From: Bacteroidota bacterium
GTDB taxonomy: Bacteria > Bacteroidota > Bacteroidia > Chitinophagales > Chitinophagaceae
DNA length: 11,385 nt
Assembly (NCBI GenBank): GCA_947460795.1
Contig: CANHJA010000057.1
Span: forward strand, 1-11,385
Direction: 5' to 3'
In this document: positions 8,584 through 11,385 of the stretch, piece after piece
How positions within the stretch are numbered: position 1 is the first letter of the stretch
Layout: every line of letters starts with the position of its first letter
Made by a program: the position numbers and the translations under genes
The notes under the pieces: generated by a model
What the model saw: the letters and a program-made list of their open reading frames with translations, nothing else
The model's database searches: none
What the model was told of the DNA's origin: nothing

Positions 8584-8910
8584 ATGATAAAGCGCACCTT
8601 TTATTTTGGAAATCCTGCTTATTTAAGTACCCATCTCGATCAAGTAGTTATTAAATTGCCCGACACCGACGAAATGAAAACCGTTCCTATTGAAGATACA
8701 GGCATTGTTATTTTAGACCATCAACAAATAACTATTAGTCAAGCTTTAATAGCCAAATTATTAGCAAACAATATTGCCATTATTACCTGCGACAGCACCC
8801 ACCACCCTACAGGCTTAAAGCTTAACTTGGATGGACATACCTTGCAAAGCCAAAAGTTTCAAGCGCAAATTGAAGCCAGAAACCTTTTCACAACGAAGCA
8901 GGGCAATTAA
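8584..8910 (+). pseudogene. cas1: cas1, truncated by fusion to a CRISPR repeat
   Basis: Codons 1-98 (8584-8877) encode the N-terminal beta domain of a type II Cas1: MIKRTFYFGNPAYLSTHLDQ at the start, then VPIEDTGIVILDHQQITIS, IITCDSTHHPTGL and KFQAQIEA. At 8878 the sequence changes without a gap into the last 17 bp of the CRISPR repeat. Translation continues through it and into a spacer, adding RNLFTTKQGN before TAA at 8908-8910. A complete Cas1 is about 300 residues, and its Glu/His/Asp metal-binding site lies in the helical C-terminal domain, all of which is missing. The product cannot integrate spacers. No cas2 is found in the window. I start at ATG 8584, the normal family start; an upstream in-frame ATG at 8524 lies within the cas9 terminator. 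The surviving part has no stop or frameshift, which suggests a fairly recent loss. Confidence 0.93.
8878..8894 (-). repeat. Partial CRISPR repeat (R0) at the cas1 junction
   Basis: AGAAACCTTTTCACAAC equals the last 17 bp of the 48-bp repeat on the plus strand, or nucleotides 1-17 in crRNA sense. The next base leftward (C at 8877) no longer matches. A 30-nt spacer (8895-8924) separates it from the first full repeat, exactly the array's normal spacing, so it is a genuine array unit cut by a deletion. It lacks the repeat's -7 promoter box (nucleotides 23-30). Confidence 0.92.
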
Positions 8911-8972
8911 TTGACGTAATCAATGTTGTTTAAGACGAATGTCAAAGATACATTTAGAAACCTTTTCACAAC

Positions 8973-9157
8973 TATAACACATGGATATAACTAAATGCAA
9001 GGGTTGTTTAAGACGAATGTCAAAGATACATTTAGAAACCTTTTCACAACCATTGGGCTTACATGGAAAGACAATAAGACGTTGTTTAAGACGAATGTCA
9101 AAGATACATTTAGAAACCTTTTCACAACTATAACACATTATGGATATAACTAAATGC
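8973..9157 (-). repeat. Near-duplicate spacers S1 and S3
   Basis: S1 (8973-9002) and S3 (9129-9157) share TATAACACAT at their left ends and TGGATATAACTAAATGC further on; S3 has three extra bases between these parts and stops four bases earlier on the right. In crRNA sense the shared end is the 3', PAM-side end. They most likely derive from two variants of one protospacer. Confidence 0.9.
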
Positions 9158-10110
9158 GTTGTTTAAGACGAATGTCAAAGATACATTTAGAAACCTTTTC
9201 ACAACATCGTTAGTACTTGAAATCGGTGTAACCTCGTTGTTTAAGACGAATGTCAAAGATACATTTAGAAACCTTTTCACAACGAATTATTGCACCTTAG
9301 AAATAAAGATATAGTTGTTTAAGACGAATGTCAAAGATACATTTAGAAACCTTTTCACAACAATTACAGAGCAAATAGATAGCGCAACGGGTTGTTTAAG
9401 ACGAATGTCAAAGATACATTTAGAAACCTTTTCACAACGGATCGTGTTCCAACCTCTGATTGCATCGAGTTGTTTAAGACGAATGTCAAAGATACATTTA
9501 GAAACCTTTTCACAACGTTTTTATTACGTCCTGGATTGTATTAATTGTTGTTTAAGACGAATGTCAAAGATACATTTAGAAACCTTTTCACAACTGAGAA
9601 CACAATTTGGCAAGGAGACGGAGCGTTGTTTAAGACGAATGTCAAAGATACATTTAGAAACCTTTTCACAACTCATAGATTTAGGCAAAAAAACCCTCCT
9701 GTGTTGTTTAAGACGAATGTCAAAGATACATTTAGAAACCTTTTCACAACGTAGTTGCAATCATTACATTCCCCACGTCTGTTGTTTAAGACGAATGTCA
9801 AAGATACATTTAGAAACCTTTTCACAACAGCTGGTACCTATATTAAAAATCTTCCACTGTTGTTTAAGACGAATGTCAAAGATACATTTAGAAACCTTTT
9901 CACAACGCAATGTGCCATACCAGAACCACCACTAACGTTGTTTAAGACGAATGTCAAAGATACATTTAGAAACCTTTTCACAACGACCTTCAACTAACTA
10001 AAGGGTTCAAAAAAGTTGTTTAAGACGAATGTCAAAGATACATTTAGAAACCTTTTCACAACTTTCGGTGCATCGTCGCCCGCTTCTATTTTGTTGTTTA
10101 AGACGAATGT

Positions 10111-10139
10111 CAAAGATACATTTAGAAACCTTTTCACAA
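10111..10139 (-). promoter_or_regulatory. Promoter motif inside the CRISPR repeat (last copy shown; present in all full repeats)
   Basis: In crRNA sense, repeat nucleotides 2-4 are TTG and nucleotides 23-30 are TATCTTTG, separated by 18 nt. This fits the Bacteroidota/Flavobacterium consensus TTG-N17-23-TAnnTTTG. Transcription would begin near repeat nucleotides 35-37, a dozen bases before each spacer. The same motif lies 19-47 bp into every full repeat on the plus-strand coordinates. Repeat-embedded promoters are known from type II-C systems such as Neisseria and Campylobacter. Confidence 0.65.
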
Positions 10140-10140
10140 T

Positions 10141-10245
10141 TGCTAAATTAACAAATAACTTGAAATTATTGTTGAATTGAATAACAAATTCAATCATACA
10201 TAGATAAGTAAAATAATCCCAATTGATCAAAATATAAATATCCAG
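10141..10245. other. AT-rich right flank of the array (possible leader)
   Basis: This non-coding stretch between the last repeat and the moxR promoter would be upstream of the array in crRNA sense. It contains a weak inverted repeat, TTGAATT (10172-10178) and AATTCAA (10187-10193). No exact TAnnTTTG motif on the minus strand is seen here. Whether it acts as a leader is unknown. Confidence 0.35.
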
Positions 10246-10276
10246 TTCGGTTATTAAATAATTACAATTAACTTTG
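10246..10276 (+). promoter_or_regulatory. Promoter of the moxR-type gene
   Basis: TAACTTTG at 10269-10276 matches the -7 consensus TAnnTTTG. TTCG at 10246-10249, 19 bp upstream, is one base off the TTTG -33 box. The predicted start is near 10281-10283, giving a leader of about 10 nt without a clear Shine-Dalgarno sequence, as is usual in Bacteroidota. Confidence 0.55.
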
Positions 10277-10292
10277 AGAACATTACTATTTT

Positions 10293-11273
10293 ATGGAAAC
10301 AACAATGCATTCAAACGAACAATCTACCAACGCAAAAATTGAAACATTAATTCAGAATATTGAACGCGTGATCCATGGGAAACGCCAACAAATAAAAGCG
10401 GTCATTACTTGTCTTTTAGCCAAAGGCCATATCTTAATGGAAGACAACCCAGGTACAGGAAAAACGGTATTGGCAAAAACATTAGCAGGCTCTATTGCTT
10501 CCAATAAATCTACTTCGGTTTTTAAACGAATACAATTTACTCCCGATTTATTGCCCATGGATTTACTAGGGACTCATGTATTTGATGAGCAAAGCAAAGA
10601 ATTTATTTTTAAAAAAGGACCTCTGTTTTGCAATGTATTGTTGGCCGATGAAATAAATAGAGCTTCTCCAAAAGTACAAAGTGCATTGTTAGAATGCATG
10701 GCAGAAAATCAAATTACAATGGGCGAAAAAACCTATCGCTTAGAGAAATTATTTTTTTCCATAGCAACCCAAAACCCAATTGAAATGGAAGGCACATATC
10801 CCCTTCCTGCCGCACAACTGGATCGTTTTTTTATGAAAATATATTTTGGATATGTGGACGAACAAACTGAAATTGAAATTTATAAAAACTACACCAACAT
10901 CGGCAGTAATTTAGAAAACATTCAACAAGTACTTTCTTTAGAGGAAATTATGGAATTGCAACAAGAGGCAGACAATGTTTTTATTCATGATGAAATTATT
11001 AACGCAGTATCAAACATTGTAAGAGCAACTCGTATACATGAAGGCATTTCTTTGGGCGCATCTACAAGGAGTGGAATTATTTTTCTTAAATGTTTAAAGG
11101 CATGTGCCTTGGTAAATGGCAGAAACTTTGTAATAGAAGATGATGTACAAGAGATTGCAGTTTCAGTGCTTGACCATCGTTTAATTTACAAAAACAAAGA
11201 GTCGAAACAAAGCGCTCTAAAATCAATTCTATCGAAAGAAATGGAGCGTTTAAGCAAACTGAAATTATATTAA
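10293..11273 (+). CDS. MoxR-family AAA+ ATPase
   Basis: This 326-residue protein is a MoxR-type AAA+ ATPase (AAA_3 family), a cytoplasmic chaperone-like ATPase that usually remodels or matures partner proteins, often together with von Willebrand factor A proteins. Walker A is DNPGTGKT (51-58), Walker B is VLLADEINR (115-123), sensor 1 is ATQNP (158-162), followed by [14 protein letters not shown] (166-179) that is very typical of the family. The C-terminal lid has GASTRS (255-260), where GASPR is usual, carrying the sensor 2 Arg259. The ATG at 10293 is preceded by a good promoter; Met5 is a possible alternative start. Typical partners (a DUF58 protein, VWA proteins) are not visible: the next gene, 11 nt downstream, is cinA. 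There is no sign of a tie to the CRISPR locus beyond adjacency. Confidence 0.93.
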   Translation: METTMHSNEQSTNAKIETLIQNIERVIHGKRQQIKAVITCLLAKGHILMEDNPGTGKTVLAKTLAGSIASNKSTSVFKRIQFTPDLLPMDLLGTHVFDEQSKEFIFKKGPLFCNVLLADEINRASPKVQSALLECMAENQITMGEKTYRLEKLFFSIATQNPIEMEGTYPLPAAQLDRFFMKIYFGYVDEQTEIEIYKNYTNIGSNLENIQQVLSLEEIMELQQEADNVFIHDEIINAVSNIVRATRIHEGISLGASTRSGIIFLKCLKACALVNGRNFVIEDDVQEIAVSVLDHRLIYKNKESKQSALKSILSKEMERLSKLKLY

Positions 11274-11284
11274 AAAATACGGAT

Positions 11285-11385
11285 TTGAAAAATATATACT
11301 GTTCTATCATCACCATTGGAGATGAATTATTAATTGGCCAAACGATTGACACCAATTCGGCATGGATTGCACAACAGCTCAACCC
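11285..11385 (+). CDS. cinA: CinA family protein, N-terminal fragment (3' partial)
   Basis: The visible codons read [20 protein letters not shown] followed by IAQQLN, the highly conserved N-terminus of the CinA (competence/damage-inducible, MoaB-like molybdopterin-binding fold) family. Full-length members are about 410-420 residues and often have an NMN amidohydrolase domain at the C-terminus; this cannot be checked here. The likely start is TTG at 11285 ([16 protein letters not shown]); there is no in-frame ATG closer to the motif. The gap to the moxR-type stop is 11 nt, so the two genes are probably co-transcribed. Confidence 0.85.
   Translation, partial: MKNIYCSIITIGDELLIGQTIDTNSAWIAQQLN

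Larger units (their letters stand above)
8878..10140 (-). CRISPR. Type II CRISPR array: 16 full 48-bp repeats, one partial repeat, 16 spacers
   Basis: On the plus strand the repeat begins GTTGTTTAAGACG and ends AACCTTTTCACAAC, with GTTGT/ACAAC inverted ends. Full repeats start at 8925, 9003, 9081, 9158, 9236, 9314, 9391, 9469, 9547, 9625, 9703, 9781, 9859, 9937, 10015 and 10093, with partial R0 at 8878-8894. All full copies are identical except the last, which ends in T instead of C (10140). Spacers, S0 to S15 from left to right, are 30 nt except S3 (9129-9157) and S6 (9362-9390), which are 29. The tracrRNA anti-repeat shows that crRNAs are read on the minus strand, with the repeat starting GTTGTGAAAAGG, so transcription runs towards cas1. 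S1 and S3 are near-duplicates. Each full repeat contains a minus-strand promoter motif. The array targets cannot be named from this window. Confidence 0.98.

Noticed and set aside
10140..10140. Terminal repeat base change (C to T) as proof of which array end is oldest
   Set aside because: A single edge mismatch is too little to call the trailer end, particularly as the other end of the array was lost in the cas1 deletion.
8920..10230. Several open reading frames on both strands across the array, up to about 200 codons, with a recurring peptide
   Set aside because: Repeat plus spacer is usually 78 nt, exactly 26 codons, so frames stay in register and open through the array. The recurring peptide is just the translated CRISPR repeat.
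10293..11273. MoxR-type ATPase as an additional CRISPR accessory or defence gene
   Set aside because: It has its own promoter, lies on the far side of the array in the opposite direction to crRNA transcription, and pairs with cinA; nothing links it to the CRISPR system except position.

Overview
The window is about 11.4 kb of AT-rich DNA, almost certainly from a member of the Bacteroidota. Four things point there: a C-terminal type IX secretion sorting domain (YPNPSSDKVNI) on the first gene, a fused alpha-beta E1 dehydrogenase of the kind common in that phylum, several close matches to the Bacteroidota promoter consensus (TTTG/TTG, about 20 nt, TAnnTTTG), and a very large type II-C-like Cas9. 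I cannot name a genus.

Layout, left to right. A secreted repeat protein, cut by the left window edge, ends at 1723. A 660-residue thiamine-diphosphate E1 component (1866-3848) follows and ends at a strong terminator. Then comes a type II CRISPR-Cas locus: a tracrRNA gene on the minus strand (about 3937-4022), cas9 on the plus strand (4134-8489), a terminator, a truncated cas1 (8584-8910), and an array of 16 full 48-bp repeats plus one partial repeat (8878-10140). To the right are a MoxR-type AAA ATPase (10293-11273) and the first 33 or so codons of cinA (11285 to the window end).

The CRISPR locus is the interesting part. All Cas9 catalytic residues are visible, the tracrRNA has its own consensus-like promoter, and its 23-nt anti-repeat fixes the array direction: crRNAs read from right to left on the minus strand. 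Every full repeat carries a Bacteroidota promoter motif on that strand, so each spacer may be transcribed separately. The adaptation module, however, is broken. After codon 98, cas1 runs straight into the last 17 bp of a CRISPR repeat, followed by a normal 30-nt spacer and the rest of the array. The remainder of cas1, all of cas2 and whatever array end lay between them are gone. The locus therefore looks like an interference-only system with frozen memory.

The array also holds a pair of nearly identical spacers (S1 and S3) that share one end and differ by a 3-nt insertion, as expected if they were taken at the same PAM from two variants of one invader. The flanking metabolic, MoxR and CinA genes look like ordinary chromosomal genes with no visible link to the CRISPR system.
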